Assembly: GCA_025677835.1 (NCBI GenBank)
Contig: JAIXMR010000076.1
Span: 1 to 64,000, forward strand
Source of the DNA: Sporodiniella umbellata
Lineage: Eukaryota > Mucoromycota > Mucoromycetes > Mucorales > Rhizopodaceae
Direction: 5' to 3'
DNA length: 64,000 nt
The translations under genes were made by a program, and so were the position numbers. Shown piece by piece: positions 1 to 10,754 of this stretch (within the stretch, counting starts at the first letter, position 1; every line of letters begins with the position of its first letter). Below the pieces are notes generated by a model. It did not search any database and was not told where the DNA came from. It worked only from the letters and a program-made list of their open reading frames with translations.

Positions 1-1387
1 TCCAAGAAGAAGAGTTCATGGTAAATCAAGCCATGATCAAGTAATGGATATATATATATACACACACACACACACAAACAAAAAGTATATATGTCTGATA
101 TAGCTTGTTTAGAAACGAAGGCAAGAAGACCGTGGTTCTCGTTATGAAGAAAAGAGATATTTCGAAAGACGTTATTCGGACGATGCCAAGCTTGCTGAAC
201 CCAACATCAATGTCGTTTTACGAGGGTTACCGGATGAAGCCACGGAAGCAGATGTAAGGCCTTTTTTTTTTTGGACGGTGTTTTTATGGAAAAAAAAAAA
301 AAGAAGTTTATATAAAGTGCTAGATTGCTCGTCAATTAAACAAGATGTCCGCCAGCATTGAAGAAGTGTCGTTGATCAAGTCAAGAGATACAGGCGAATC
401 ACGCAAGTTTGCCTTTGTGCGCTTCACAAGTGTTGGCCATGCCATGCAGTTTGTTGAAAGACACCGGGTCTTTCATATGAGGGACTATCGAGTCCGGGTG
501 GATTATTCGCACAAGAACAGTGGCTCAGCCGAAAAAGAAGAATGGCGATGTTCTAATGTAAGCAAAAAAACAAAAGTAAGCGACTGACAAGACGATGGCT
601 AGTGTGGAAAATACAACGATACGTATCGTCGGGTCTGTATTGAATGTAAACAGTCCAATATTCGTAAAGTGTGATAAAGGAAAAACGGTCATATTGACAT
701 AGACTCTCTTAGGTGATTCCAAAGAGACACGAACGTTTGTGACAGACACGTTAGAAACGGATGATGGGCAGGATGACGCTTCAGAGACACCTAGCGCGCT
801 ATTGCTGTTAAGAGACCTGGACCATCTATCGACAGAGGAGAGTATCTATAAGGCAATTTCACCTTACCAGGGAGTGTACCGGGTGTTGTTGATACGCGAC
901 AAGTTGACCAAGCTCTCTTGTTCGTTTGCTTTTGTGGAATTTGTGGATGTTCAAGTAAGCGGGCAGAAATCGAAGTGATTGCTGACATCTATAGTGTGCG
1001 ATGACAGCCCTGGAGTACATTCACTACTACGGATTGACCGTAGACCAGCAGGCGCTGACGGTCGTGTATGGCGATGTGAATAGCTTTATTCCTGTGTATG
1101 GCCAGGCAGAATTTGCTATACCGGCCAACACGATGGAAGGCTTCCAAGCCTATCGAGGCAGCACCTCCTTTGCTTCCCAATACTCGCCTATCCTCGAACA
1201 AGACCGAAAACGACAGGAAGAGGCTAGACAGAAAGCCCAACAGGATGAACGGGAAAAACAAGAAAAATACAAAGCCAGTCTTCAAAACGACCTTTCGGCT
1301 TTTTTTGCTGACATGCATGATTTTGATAGCGCAGACAAGCATTCAGATATCTTTTCGGTGCCCAAAACATCCCACGAATCACACTAA
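1..1387 (+). CDS. RRM-RanBP2 zinc finger-RRM RNA-binding protein, RBM5/RBM10-like (5' partial)
   Basis: The gene runs off the left edge. The spliced frame gives RRM1 (NINVVLRGLPDEATEAD joined to IARQLNKM, with RNP1-like KFAFVRF). A RanBP2-type zinc finger follows (WRCSNCGKYN, then CIEC) that exists only after removal of an intron at 558-602. RRM2 comes next (LLLRDLDHL, SFAFVEF). The last ~100 residues are charged (QEEARQKAQQDEREK) and end at 1387. Introns read as about 21-112, 254-323, 558-602, 669-702 and 955-994; the 34-nt intron at 669-702 is the only fit that keeps the frame and is the least certain. RRM-ZnF-RRM order is that of RBM5/RBM10 alternative-splicing regulators, but no OCRE, C2H2 or G-patch domain follows, so the protein is a shortened relative. 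It is probably nuclear and involved in pre-mRNA splicing; the exact role is inference. Confidence 0.8.
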
Positions 1388-1448
1388 TCTCCCGCCACCC
1401 AATATATATACAAATAAATAAATAAAAAGGCTATTTTTATTATTCTCA

Positions 1449-1499
1449 TCAAGAACGTTCACCGCGGAAACGACGCGCTAATTGAATGTCTTTTGCCTC
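1449..1499 (-). pseudogene. Histone H3 C-terminal relic
   Basis: The minus strand reads EAKDIQLARRFRGERS then a stop. This is almost the invariant H3 C-terminus (KDIQLARRIRGER), with one Ile to Phe change. Nothing upstream resembles the rest of H3: the homology stops within about five residues at an A/T run. With the adjacent H4 remnant pointing the opposite way, it is the surviving 3' end of one arm of a divergent H3-H4 pair. It cannot be functional. Confidence 0.75.
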
Positions 1500-1527
1500 G
1501 CCACTTTTTTTTTTTTTTATGTGATTC

Positions 1528-1721
1528 CATGGCATTACCAAACCTGCTATCCGTCACTTGGCCCGTCTTAGGTATTAAGCGTATTTCTTTGATAAAGAAA
1601 CCCGGAATGAAGGTCTTTCTGGAAAACGTCAATCGTGACGCTACCAAACACGTCAAAAAAAAGACGGTCACCTAATTGTTTATTGACAACAAGATGTTGA
1701 AACGATTTACTCTACGCGCGT
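1528..1721 (+). pseudogene. Histone H4 relic with frameshifts and deletions
   Basis: Three blocks in successive frames follow histone H4 in order. HGITKPAIRHLAR (1528-1566) matches the H4 GITKPAIRRLARR stretch. GIKRIS, then MKVFLENVNRDA and KKKTVT (1571-1672), match the core VKRISG/KVFLENVIRDA/KRKTVT. Finally an IVY...TIYSTR remnant (about 1677-1720) has an in-frame stop. The block linking KRIS to KVFLENV is short by several residues and the H4 N-terminus is absent. Frameshifts, internal losses and stops show a dead copy. It lies head-to-head with the H3 remnant about 30 bp away, as expected if a deletion removed both 5' halves and the shared promoter of a divergent pair. Confidence 0.8.
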
Positions 1722-2095
1722 TTTTTTTTTAGGGGAGGCACAGACGCGATAGCAGTGACGGATGACGTTTTTTTTTTTTTTTTTTTTTTTTTTTTTGGGA
1801 AGGGTCGATTTCTCTTTTCCAGACTCTGATTGGCCTGACGGAGGCCAGCCGATCCAGTGTCAAGCCAAAAGATAATCTCGGATCGTTTTCGATGCCCGAC
1901 GACCGTGAGTCACTGAGAATCCTTTTGAATGCAATCCATCGTTTCCCCATTTTGCAGACAAAAGCATTTCAATGCCAACTTTACGATTCCGCTTTTGACC
2001 ATCCTAAATCCTATCTTTCGGACTTAGGGTTGCTTATAAAAACCAATGCTGTTTTCTTTTTCTTTCCTCTCCCCCCTCAAAAAACCAATCAAGTA
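1722..2095. other. Upstream region of the aminotransferase gene
   Basis: This AT-rich stretch contains a T run of about 26 nt near 1770-1796. A GTGAGT...TTGCAG pair at about 1909-1960 could bound a 5'-UTR intron. The open frame across 1892-2158 is continuous with the first coding exon, but its upstream part has no recognisable similarity. I treat it as 5' untranslated or promoter DNA. Confidence 0.4.
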
Positions 2096-3562
2096 ATGGA
2101 TCATTCAAAGTTTATCAGCAAAAACAGCCAAGCGAGAAACCCATCAGCCAGTAAGTAAATTGGTTAGACTCTGAGTATGGTTTAAACCGAAATCGTAGTT
2201 CGTGCCCTGATGCCTTACCTGAACAATAAAGAGATGGTATGAACCAACACTAGGTTAATGGGAGGCTAAAAAATCTCTTGTTTTTTTTTTAAAAAAAAAA
2301 GATCTCTTTGGGTGCCGGCCAGCCCAATCCTGCGACGTTTCCCTTTGCCAGTCTGACATTGACGCTAAAGACGGGCGAGACGATCGAGGTGGACAGCCAG
2401 CTGTTTGATAGAGCGTTGTCTTACGATCTGACTGTAGGTTGGAGAGAATAGACAGAGAGAAGAGCCAGCTAACGTGAACGATAGTCTGGACAGCCGCTTT
2501 TGAACCAATGGCTAACCGAGCTTCAGAAGAAGGAGCATGCGCCCCCTCAAGATTTCAAGCTGTCTGTGGGTAGCGGTTCTCAAGACTTGTTGACCAAGGC
2601 AAGTAAGCAAAGATGTGCGTCTGTTCTGAATATATACTTGACGATAGGCTTTGGAGATGCTGCTTGACCCGGACGATGCGCTGTTGATCGAAGGACCGAC
2701 GTATACAGGCGCACTCTCGTTTTTAGAAACGGTGCCGTGTACGCTGGCTGAGGTGGCGACGGATGAACATGGGATTGTGCCAGAATCGCTGAGGGACATG
2801 CTGGCTCGCTGGCCAGAGAGTAATCCAAACGGTCGAAAGGATCAGGCACGGCCCCATGTGCTCTACACGATTCCATGCGGAGGCAATCCCACCGGCGTCA
2901 ACGCCACGCTGGCACGCAAGCAGGCAGTGTACGCCATCTGCTCAGAATACGACGTGGCCATCCTCGAAGACGATGCGTATTACTATCTCCAGTTTGATAA
3001 CGAGCGTATTCGCTCCTACCTTTCGATGGATATCGATGGTCGTGTGTTGCGTTGCGATAGCATGAGCAAGATTCTCTCCTCTGGCCTGCGGCTGGGCTGG
3101 CTCACTGGCCCGGCCGCTTGGGTCGAGCGCATCAACATGCACACGATGGTAACGAACCTGCAGCCCTCAGGCGTATCTCAGGTCATGGCCCTGGCCTTGC
3201 TTCAGCACTGGGGCCACGCAGGCTTCTTTGAACACGTCCAACGCGTCGCTGCCTTCTACCGCGAAAAACGTGATGACTTTCTCTACTACCTACACAAACA
3301 CATGGCCGGGAAAGCCACCTGGGCACTGCCCGGCGCTGGCATGTTCTTCTGGCTGCAGCTCTTGCATGTCTCGGACTCTCATGATCTCGTCATGAACAAA
3401 GCCCTCAAAGAGAACGTCCTTGCCGTCCCAGGTGTCGCTTTCATGCCCAACAAAAACAAAAATTCTTTTCTCAGACTCTCTTACTCTTGTGTCGAAAAAG
3501 CAGACATGGACGAAGGCTTACGAAGACTTGCCAACGTCATCGATCGCGAACGCAAACAATAA
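2096..3562 (+). CDS. Aminoadipate/kynurenine aminotransferase (AADAT/KAT II-like, PLP class I/II)
   Basis: Five exons (2096-2150, 2199-2236, 2302-2433, 2485-2598, 2648-3562) give about 417 residues, close to the usual AADAT length. The start fits the family: MDHSKFISKNSQARNPSAIR parallels the AADAT N-terminus. Diagnostic blocks are SLGAGQPNPATFPF, SGSQDLL, IPCGGNPTGV (PLP-site Asn), ILEDDAYYYLQF (Asp that contacts the PLP pyridine nitrogen, then Tyr), DSMSKILSSGLRLGWLTG (Schiff-base Lys) and a C-terminal FLRLSYS with the substrate-carboxylate Arg. Members transaminate 2-aminoadipate, kynurenine or aromatic amino acids with 2-oxoglutarate; yeast Aro8 is a relative. Substrate cannot be assigned from sequence alone. 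Intron 4 (2599-2647) appears to use a GC donor: AAG/gcaagtaag is the only junction that keeps the family reading frame. No targeting peptide is obvious. Confidence 0.93.
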
Positions 3563-3634
3563 AACACTCAAAAAAGGAAAATAAAAAACTACCCTCCCGT
3601 CTCAAGAGCGAGGCGCTTTTATGTCTGAATGTAT

Positions 3635-6600
3635 TTAAGCTTTCCGTCCTCGCGCCAGATTGATTTGCATCTTTTTGAAGCCGTTGATCAGATCATCCAC
3701 TTGAGAATAAGAGGTTGTCTTGAGTCGGAAACCATCGGGTAAGACCTTGACCACCTAAAAAGAGAGAGATAAAATAAGCGGGAGGGGTTTTTATATTTAT
3801 TTTTGTCTTTACCCATCGATTCAGGGTGCCTTTGAGGTTGATTTTGAAGCCCAACTCAAAGTAACCTGCTTTTTCGCTCTGGCAAAAGCCATAGGCTGAC
3901 ATGCGGGGGTTAGCTTGGGTGAGTGCGGTGAGATGCTCGCTCAGGGCACGACTGCCGCCAGGCACGTATTTGGCGTGCGCCATGATCTCTTCAACCTTAC
4001 GCGCCACGGCTTCGATATAGGTCACGATCAGCTCATCCAGATCCTCAAACACTTGGTGGCCGATACGGAGTTGGGTGGGTGCATGGGCGTGCTTGATTTC
4101 GGTGACGTCGACATGCTGGTAGACGTGATCGTCGACTTTCCAAGTAATGGCGATATGATCGTAGCCGTGCGATGAGGGGCGAATGACGAGATCACCGCGT
4201 TGCCGGGACGCAAGGTAGTCTTCCGCCTCACGATGGTTGAACGGCCGGAAGAGAGGATGCTTGATGACGCGCTTGGACCGTGCCTGTTTACGGCGGCTGG
4301 CTTTCTTTTGTTCTTTCTCGCGCGTTTCGGAAATCAGGTCATAGTACGAATCGTCCGCGACCCGGCGCAGGCCAAAATCACTGCCTGGCTGCACGTCCGA
4401 GGCCTTGCATGAGAGTTCGACCATGAATTTGTCACGGTCGATTCTTAGCACTTTACAGTTCGTTGTCTGTCCCGCCTGGAGTACGTCCGCCACGCCGCCC
4501 ACACGCTCATCGGACACGTTGCTCACATAGATCATCCCTTCCAGCCCGGAATCGAGCACACAGTTAGCAAACTTGCCGCGACAGGCCAGCACCAGCGCGG
4601 GCAGAATGAACCCTTCGCTCAGCGTCTGCCGGGTTTCGCCTGTCACCATCACAAACTGTTCTTCCATCGTCGGGCGTGCATAGCGCTCGCGTCGGTCGTG
4701 GTAGGGGCCCTGCAGTTCTAGCTTGATATGCTCCAGAATCTGTCGCTTGGGCGCGTTGTACTGGCGTCGCAGCACCACCGCATAGTCGTCCAGAATCAGG
4801 TCGTTTAGCTTGTCCGGGTATTCTTTGATCACACGCGACACCACCGCTACTTTCGAGTCGTAGTCGTCCATCTCGTCCTCGTCAATCTCTAAAGCATCCG
4901 CCGCCATTTTGCGGGCCAGCTCGTAGTCTTGCGGATGGATGCGCGTGTCGTCCAGGATATCCGCGCCGTCAATGTCCCGGATACGCAGATAGCTCGCACA
5001 GTTCATGAACGTGTTGGCCGGCGTCAGCTTGCGCAGCACCAGCGCCGTACGACTCTCCAGCTCGCCCGAAGCCTCGATCTTCTTTAGAATGCTCTGTGCT
5101 TTGCGAGGCCCAAACCCGGACACGTACTGAAGCGCGCTGGCCAGGTAAGGGCTCTGGATCGCTGCGTTGATGTCCACGCCTAGATCGTTGACGACGCTGA
5201 TCAGCGCACGCTCCAGCGAGTACAGGAGCTTTTCTTCGGGTATCAGGTGCTGGAGGTCGTGGTGGCGGATGGCAAGCAGGTCGCGGTCGAGACCTGTATA
5301 TTCCATCACCGGGTTCTGCAGTCGACGGGCCAAAGAGATGCAGTAGCGCATCGTTTCGTTGTGCTCTGGGAATTCCTGTTGGGCTCGACGCGAATTCTTG
5401 TACAGACGCGCGGTCTCGTCGTCCACAATCACCATGTCCATCTTGGAAAGCCCACTCTCTTCGTTGCTCTGGTTGATCTCGCTCAACATTGTCTGCATAT
5501 GCTTGATCACCTTGCGAATCTCTGCATTATAGCCCGCAATGCCCAGCACGTTGGCCTTCTTGGACTTGACAAAGTCAGAGAAATCCCGCCAGTACTTTTC
5601 GTCTTTCAGGTTTGGCACCGAGATCTGATCCAGCACCTTACCTCGCTGGTTGACAAACACAGCCACAATCGGGTCTTTGTGTCCTCCGTTGCCAGAAGAT
5701 ACCGTCACCACACGAGGTAGGCTGCTCTTGAAGTTGGACTCTGGACCGCGGAAGGGCCCCACGTTGATCTTGTTGTACAGGCTTTGGAATACCTCCTGGC
5801 TCACGCTCTCCTGTGCTTCGATACGCAGCTTTTCGCGCACATGCTTGACCATCAGCGGGATCAGGTACTCTTTCAAAGCAAGCCCAATCACCTCCCTGCG
5901 CTGATCGTTCCACTGCTGGATCGAATCACTGAACCCGTCAGAGATGTAAAAGTCAGATACCCGGTTGAGCCAGTTGGGGTAGTCTTGAATGCTGATTTTC
6001 ACCTCCAGCAGTCCCTCGGACTCCCCTTTAAGAACATGTAGAAATTGCCCATTCTTGAAAGCCGGCAAGGGCTTGTCCGTCAAATACTTGAAGGGCTTCA
6101 TTGGATGCAGTTCGTCAATCACGCTGAATCCTTTCTCTGTAGGCTTCACGGACACGGACGAATAAAGCTCCCAGTCTTTACGCATTCCCTTTCGTACCTG
6201 TGGATCAAACGCAATCTCTTGCGCCAGAATAGAACGAACAGCTTTCAGCACCCTTTCTTCATCCGGGAAAGTCGAGTCCATGCACTGGTGCGCTTCTGCA
6301 TAGGGATCGGCCGCAATGTCCTCAGGATAGAACTGGCGGATGTTTTCTGTATAGTTCGCACCAAACTGCTTGGCAGTAATGCCAAACTTTGGCAGTAGCT
6401 CGTGAATCCTCGACGTCTTGCTGGATTGGTAGAGTGACTTGGACGTGGGTCGCTTGGGTCCTCGTGTGTGCTGCTGTGCCTGGTTGATCCTTTCGGAAAA
6501 GTTCAGGTTGACATACTCTGTGATGTCTGTAATCTCCTCTGCTCTCTCCGCACGTTCGAGCAAGTTGTCGATATACTCGTCCGCTATCTGAGATTTGGCT

Positions 6601-7215
6601 ACGAATTCCCTCAGAGCGTTTCGGCGGTCCAAGAAGCCATGGTACTTGAAGTCCAAATCGTAAATATCCCAAAGGTCTTTTTCCGTCAAAATCTCTTTGT
6701 TGGCCCCACTGACAGGATCCACCTCGATAAAAAAGTCACGACGATGATCTTTGATATGCGGGACCTCCAGAAACTCTCGGTTGAAGAATCCAATCACATA
6801 GGCAACCGCCGTGACAAACTGCTCGTCCGGCTGAAACATGTCTCTTTCTCTTGCCATGCTTCTGGCTACCCACATGGCTTCCTCTTGTACTTCTTCGTTG
6901 GTTGCTGGCTCAAATGTCTTTCGGTGGCCTTCGTAGCGCATCTGCAAACGTTCGGGAACATCCCGTAAACGAATTTCGTCGTCTTGTTCAGTCATCATGC
7001 GCTCTGAAAGCTCGCTAGGTTCAAAAATATCTGCTAGTTGAGGCTCGCGCTCATTTTTGGCGTTTTCATCCTAAGCGATAGCATTAACCAACATATCCTT
7101 TCATAACCATCATCATTTACCTCCTCATTGTACATCGCCCATTCATATTCCCCGCCGTCACCAAAGATATCATACATGTCAACAAGAACACTGAATGGTG
7201 CTATTTAGACTTGCA

Positions 7216-7246
<31 letters not shown>

Positions 7247-8207
7247 GTTAAAAACTGTCGACTTACTCTTCATTGAGACCTTCAGGTAGAATATTCATCA
7301 TGTCTTTATTCGCCATTCTTCTAGAGCGGCGATCATCATCGTATCTTCTCGCTTGGGTTCTTTCGCCTAGCGCTTCATTCAGATCGTCGTCCTCTTCATC
7401 TTCGTCAGCAATAAAATCCCCCATATCGTCGTACGCATCACGGCGATATCTAGACCGGTCCTCGTAATCTTCCGCGTAATCGTCGCGCTGACTTGTAGGC
7501 TGGGGCATATCCATCTCTTCGTCCGAAAAGATGTTTCTAGAATTAGAAGCTTCCTGACGCGAGCTTTCCTCCCGACCTCGTTTAAGACGCTTTAACTTTG
7601 GCTACTCAACAGAAAAGTTTAGTTCAGCTAAGGATAAATCACACACACGCAATCGATAAACTTACACCAGAAGAGCGTCCCATCTTAATACCCGTGTTTT
7701 CTTCCAATAAATCTAAATCCTCTTCGTCCAAATCATCGTCGTCTGTATTATCAAAAACAAAAGTGTATTCAATACCGGATCACGTCGTTTTCCTTTTTTT
7801 AAAAAAAAAAAAAGAAAAAAAATTACTTTACATTCTTCTGTCTTTCTCTTCTTTTTGCGACGAACAGCAACCTCCTGAGAACCATCCGATTCATCCTCAT
7901 CGTCTACGATAAATCCTTCTGCAACCTGAAATCAAACAACAGCAACAACAATAAAAAGATCGAGCTTTGTAAGTAAAAAAAGGTGTTTGTGATGTAATAC
8001 CTTTCGAGCCTCTTCTTCATCCTCCTCTTCTTCTTCCTCGTCGTCGTCGTCATCGTCTTCATCGTCCTGAATGGCATTTCCAGTACGTCGACGGTTAAAT
8101 CCAATGTCTTCACCTTCCTCATCGTCGTCTTCTTGATCAGAGCGAGGGAGGTTGTCGTCGTCGTCGTCTTGATCATATAAATTGGAATCTTCGTCACTTC
8201 TCGACAT
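3635..8207 (-). CDS. SPT6: Transcription elongation factor and histone chaperone Spt6
   Basis: Seven exons, with introns near 3755-3812, 7071-7120, 7191-7266, 7602-7665, 7743-7831 and 7926-8000, give about 1,386 residues. The N-terminus is extremely acidic (runs of D and E, residues ~1-75), then EARKVAEGFIVDD, LDEEDLDLLEENTG and MGDFIADE, all typical of Spt6 and its Spn1-binding region. The large exon carries the helix-hairpin-helix/YqgF-like core (ISVPNLKDEKYWRDF, LGIAGYNAEIRKV, GFGPRKAQSILKK), an S1 domain (ANCVLDSGLEGMIYVSNVSDE) and tandem SH2 domains (VIRPSSHGYDHIAITWKV). A last small exon finishes the second SH2 (VVKVLPDGFRLKTTSYSQVDDLINGF) and ends RGRKA. Spt6 binds RNA polymerase II and histones during elongation. 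The start was chosen at the acidic MSRSDEDS. An unspliced frame through the last intron looks open for about 20 codons but breaks the SH2 fold. Confidence 0.97.
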
Positions 8208-8270
8208 TTTCTTTTATAAGCTGTTTACAATCTCTTGAAAAAAAAAAAAAAAAAAAGAGAGATAATTATG

Positions 8271-8302
<32 letters not shown>

Positions 8303-8493
8303 GACTATACAATATGGTGAAAGAAATTTGACAAATTCACTTTAGGTAAAATAACTCCGGAGTACATATTGAGTTCCTAAAGGCGATGACGCAGAGCGCA
8401 TTGGAAAACCGCCTGATAAACAAAGCTGGAGTATCTTTTGATCCCTCCTACTTTGTTAGACTTTCGTTGGCATTTTTTTTTTTTTTTCTTAAA

Positions 8494-8524
<31 letters not shown>

Positions 8525-8588
8525 GCGTTTGAAATAAAAACGATAGTGTCTGTACCACGCAACTTTTGTTTCTTTTATTTTTGTTTCT
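8208..8588. promoter_or_regulatory. Divergent intergenic region between SPT6 and the methyltransferase gene
   Basis: The start codons of two oppositely oriented genes are 381 bp apart, so this stretch must hold both promoters. It is dominated by four homopolymer blocks: two A runs at about 8238-8300 and two T runs at about 8474-8524. The arrangement is A runs on the SPT6 side and T runs on the other, so each gene sees the same pattern upstream of its start. I see no clear TATA box. Poly(dA:dT) is known to exclude nucleosomes in fungi; that it does so here is inference. Confidence 0.5.
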
Positions 8589-9825
8589 ATGGAGCTATCC
8601 AAAGTTTTTATTTACGCCTTATTACTGCCATTGATTGCCACGCTATCTTCTGGGCTCTTCCGTACTGTGTTGCTCTATATACATGCTATAGGACTGACAT
8701 GCGTTGTATACAATACACTGCTTGCTGCTCGACCCAACATCGGCCAGAAGAAAGATAACCAGAGTAAAGAGATGTATGGTATGCGCCATGTTCTTCTCAA
8801 TATCCGCTTTCCGCCAGACACCCTTTGGTTCAATATGGGATTATGGGCACCAGAAACAACCGTTTATTCTGAAGCATGCGAAGAAGTGATGTCAAGAGTA
8901 GTACAGAATTCAAACATCCAGCAAGGAGAAAGCGTTTTGGGTGAGTCTTGTCTATCTTTGGTGGGCACTTGAAAATCTAATTGACTCGCCCCTTTCTTTT
9001 TTTTTTTTTTTTTTATTATTATTATTTTAGATGTTGGTTTTGGATGTGGAGATTCTTGCAAATATTTGGCAGGTAAAAAATGAGGTCTTGAAGCGTTTGT
9101 TTACTTATTTTTTTTTTTTGGCTGCATAAATAGATAAAATTCAATGCAAAGTGACTGTAAGAAAAAAAAAAAAAAGAGAAAGAAAATTTTAAACTTTTGT
9201 TTTAAAGGGTATTTCCAACGAACTGTCCCAAGTAGAAGCTGCCCAAGAAGTCCTGAGCCCTAAGCAAAAAGAGCGTATCGAACTTTTGTGTGGATCGGCT
9301 GATGACCTGAATAGCCTGATTCAGCCCTCTTCTAAGAAATTCGATCATATTGTGAGTATTGATTCAGCCTACCATTTTAACACGCGTTGGAATTTTTTCA
9401 AAAGCGCATACAAGCAACTGAAAGACCAGGGCGGCACTCTGGGTCTATTTGATTTTGCTCTACATCCTGCTTATGCCAAGACCTTACAGACCTCACAGCC
9501 AAAACTGCTACTATTTAAAGCAGTATGCAAACTGTTTCAAGTACCAGCGACTAACCTTTTAGCAACACCTGATGAATACAAACAGCAACTCCACAACGCG
9601 GGCTTTGAAGAAGTACAAATACATACTGTAGAACCGAACAAGGTTTTTGGTGGTATTTCGTGTCACATAGATCGGCAGTCATTGAAAGCAATGAAGTATG
9701 GAATCAATGTTGGTTTGACAGACAGAGCGTTTTTGTCAGCCAGTGCATACATCTTCAGCCTTTTGGCAACTCACGAGTGGATTACACCCATCTTTGCTTC
9801 TGCAAAAAAAAACCAAACTTCTTGA
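8589..9825 (+). CDS. Membrane-anchored SAM-dependent methyltransferase
   Basis: Exons 8589-8940, 9031-9072, 9134-9156 (only 23 nt) and 9208-9825 join to about 344 residues. The N-terminus has a hydrophobic segment (VFIYALLLPLIATLSS, LYIHAIGLTCVVYNTLL), so the protein is probably membrane-bound. The Rossmann methyltransferase core starts with motif I, VLDVGFGCGDSCKYLA, built only when the first intron is removed. It continues with GISNELSQVEAAQ, a motif II-like FDHIVSIDSAYHF, and GTLGLFDFALHP. Spacing resembles class I enzymes of the UbiE/COQ5 and sterol or gamma-tocopherol methyltransferase type. The substrate is not identifiable; a small lipid is a reasonable guess because of the membrane anchor. 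The gene is divergent from SPT6. Confidence 0.85.
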
Positions 9826-10754
9826 TTTTTAAAGTATTGCTGCCCTTTTTATGAAAATAACAATAAAAAAAAAAAAATCTTTACTATGGCTACTTTTAAT
9901 GTTTAGATTGTTAAAACATTCAAGATTTCTGTCATCCCTACACTTTAACGACTATCACTGACATGTAAATAGTAACAATCTTCTTTACCCCCCCCCCAAA
10001 AAAAAAAAAGACAGAAAACCATTGTATGCCTGTCATAATTATCAACATGGAAAAGATGTAGAGAACTGTCACGTCTATCGTTATGAAACTATTCACGTAC
10101 TTTTGTAAAAACCATAAGCTATTTTCTTGACCCTCATTAATTATTTTTCGAAAAAAAAAAAAGGGGGGGGGAGGAACAGACAATGGATTTGTATGATTTA
10201 GGTACAGACCCCACACTTGCCAGATTTATATTAGAAAGCTCTGTTCAATTTTAGCAAACTCAAATAGAGTCTCGATCTATCATACCCTGTCCTTGCTGTA
10301 GACACCTGATCACAGTATTTTTTTTCTTTAAGCCTTGTTCAAAGAAAACAGAGGCAAAGATGATACTATTTTTCTGTTTGTGTAAATGAAGGCTATGGCT
10401 GGACTGGATAATTAAGAGACACCTTTGTAACAAGGTAAAAATAGCTATAGAAATTCAATAGATTTGTTATCAAAACCAAAATAAAACACATTAGAGAATT
10501 CAAAAACATAAGCCCATATGATCCTACTGTTCTTTTCTTCTTCTTCACTAGTTAAAAGAATGCTTTTGCTTTCTATCTTTGCCAAATCTTACTCCTACCT
10601 TTCTTTAGGTAACAGACAACTTTAAGACTCTGATGGCCTTTTTTAGAGTTTTTTTTTTTTTTTTTTTTTTTTATATAGTTGTTTATTTTTACAAAATGAA
10701 AAGTACAATATAATATGGTATGTATGTGTTGTATTCTAAAATAGGCGCATTGCT
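9826..10754. other. Intergenic region between convergent genes
   Basis: This holds the 3' flanks of the methyltransferase (plus) and the VC0807-like gene (minus). AATAAA-type signals lie just after 9850, a C8 run followed by A11 at about 9988-10010, a G8 run near 10163, and a T run of about 23 nt at 10649-10671. No coding potential is convincing. Confidence 0.5.

Noticed and set aside
3693..3811. Extended Spt6 C-terminus through the last intron
   Set aside because: The open frame ends in an unrelated peptide; splicing to the next exon restores the tandem SH2 C-terminus.
8377..8562. Minus-strand 61-codon frame before the methyltransferase
   Set aside because: Its length comes from a Lys run encoded by T homopolymers on the other strand.
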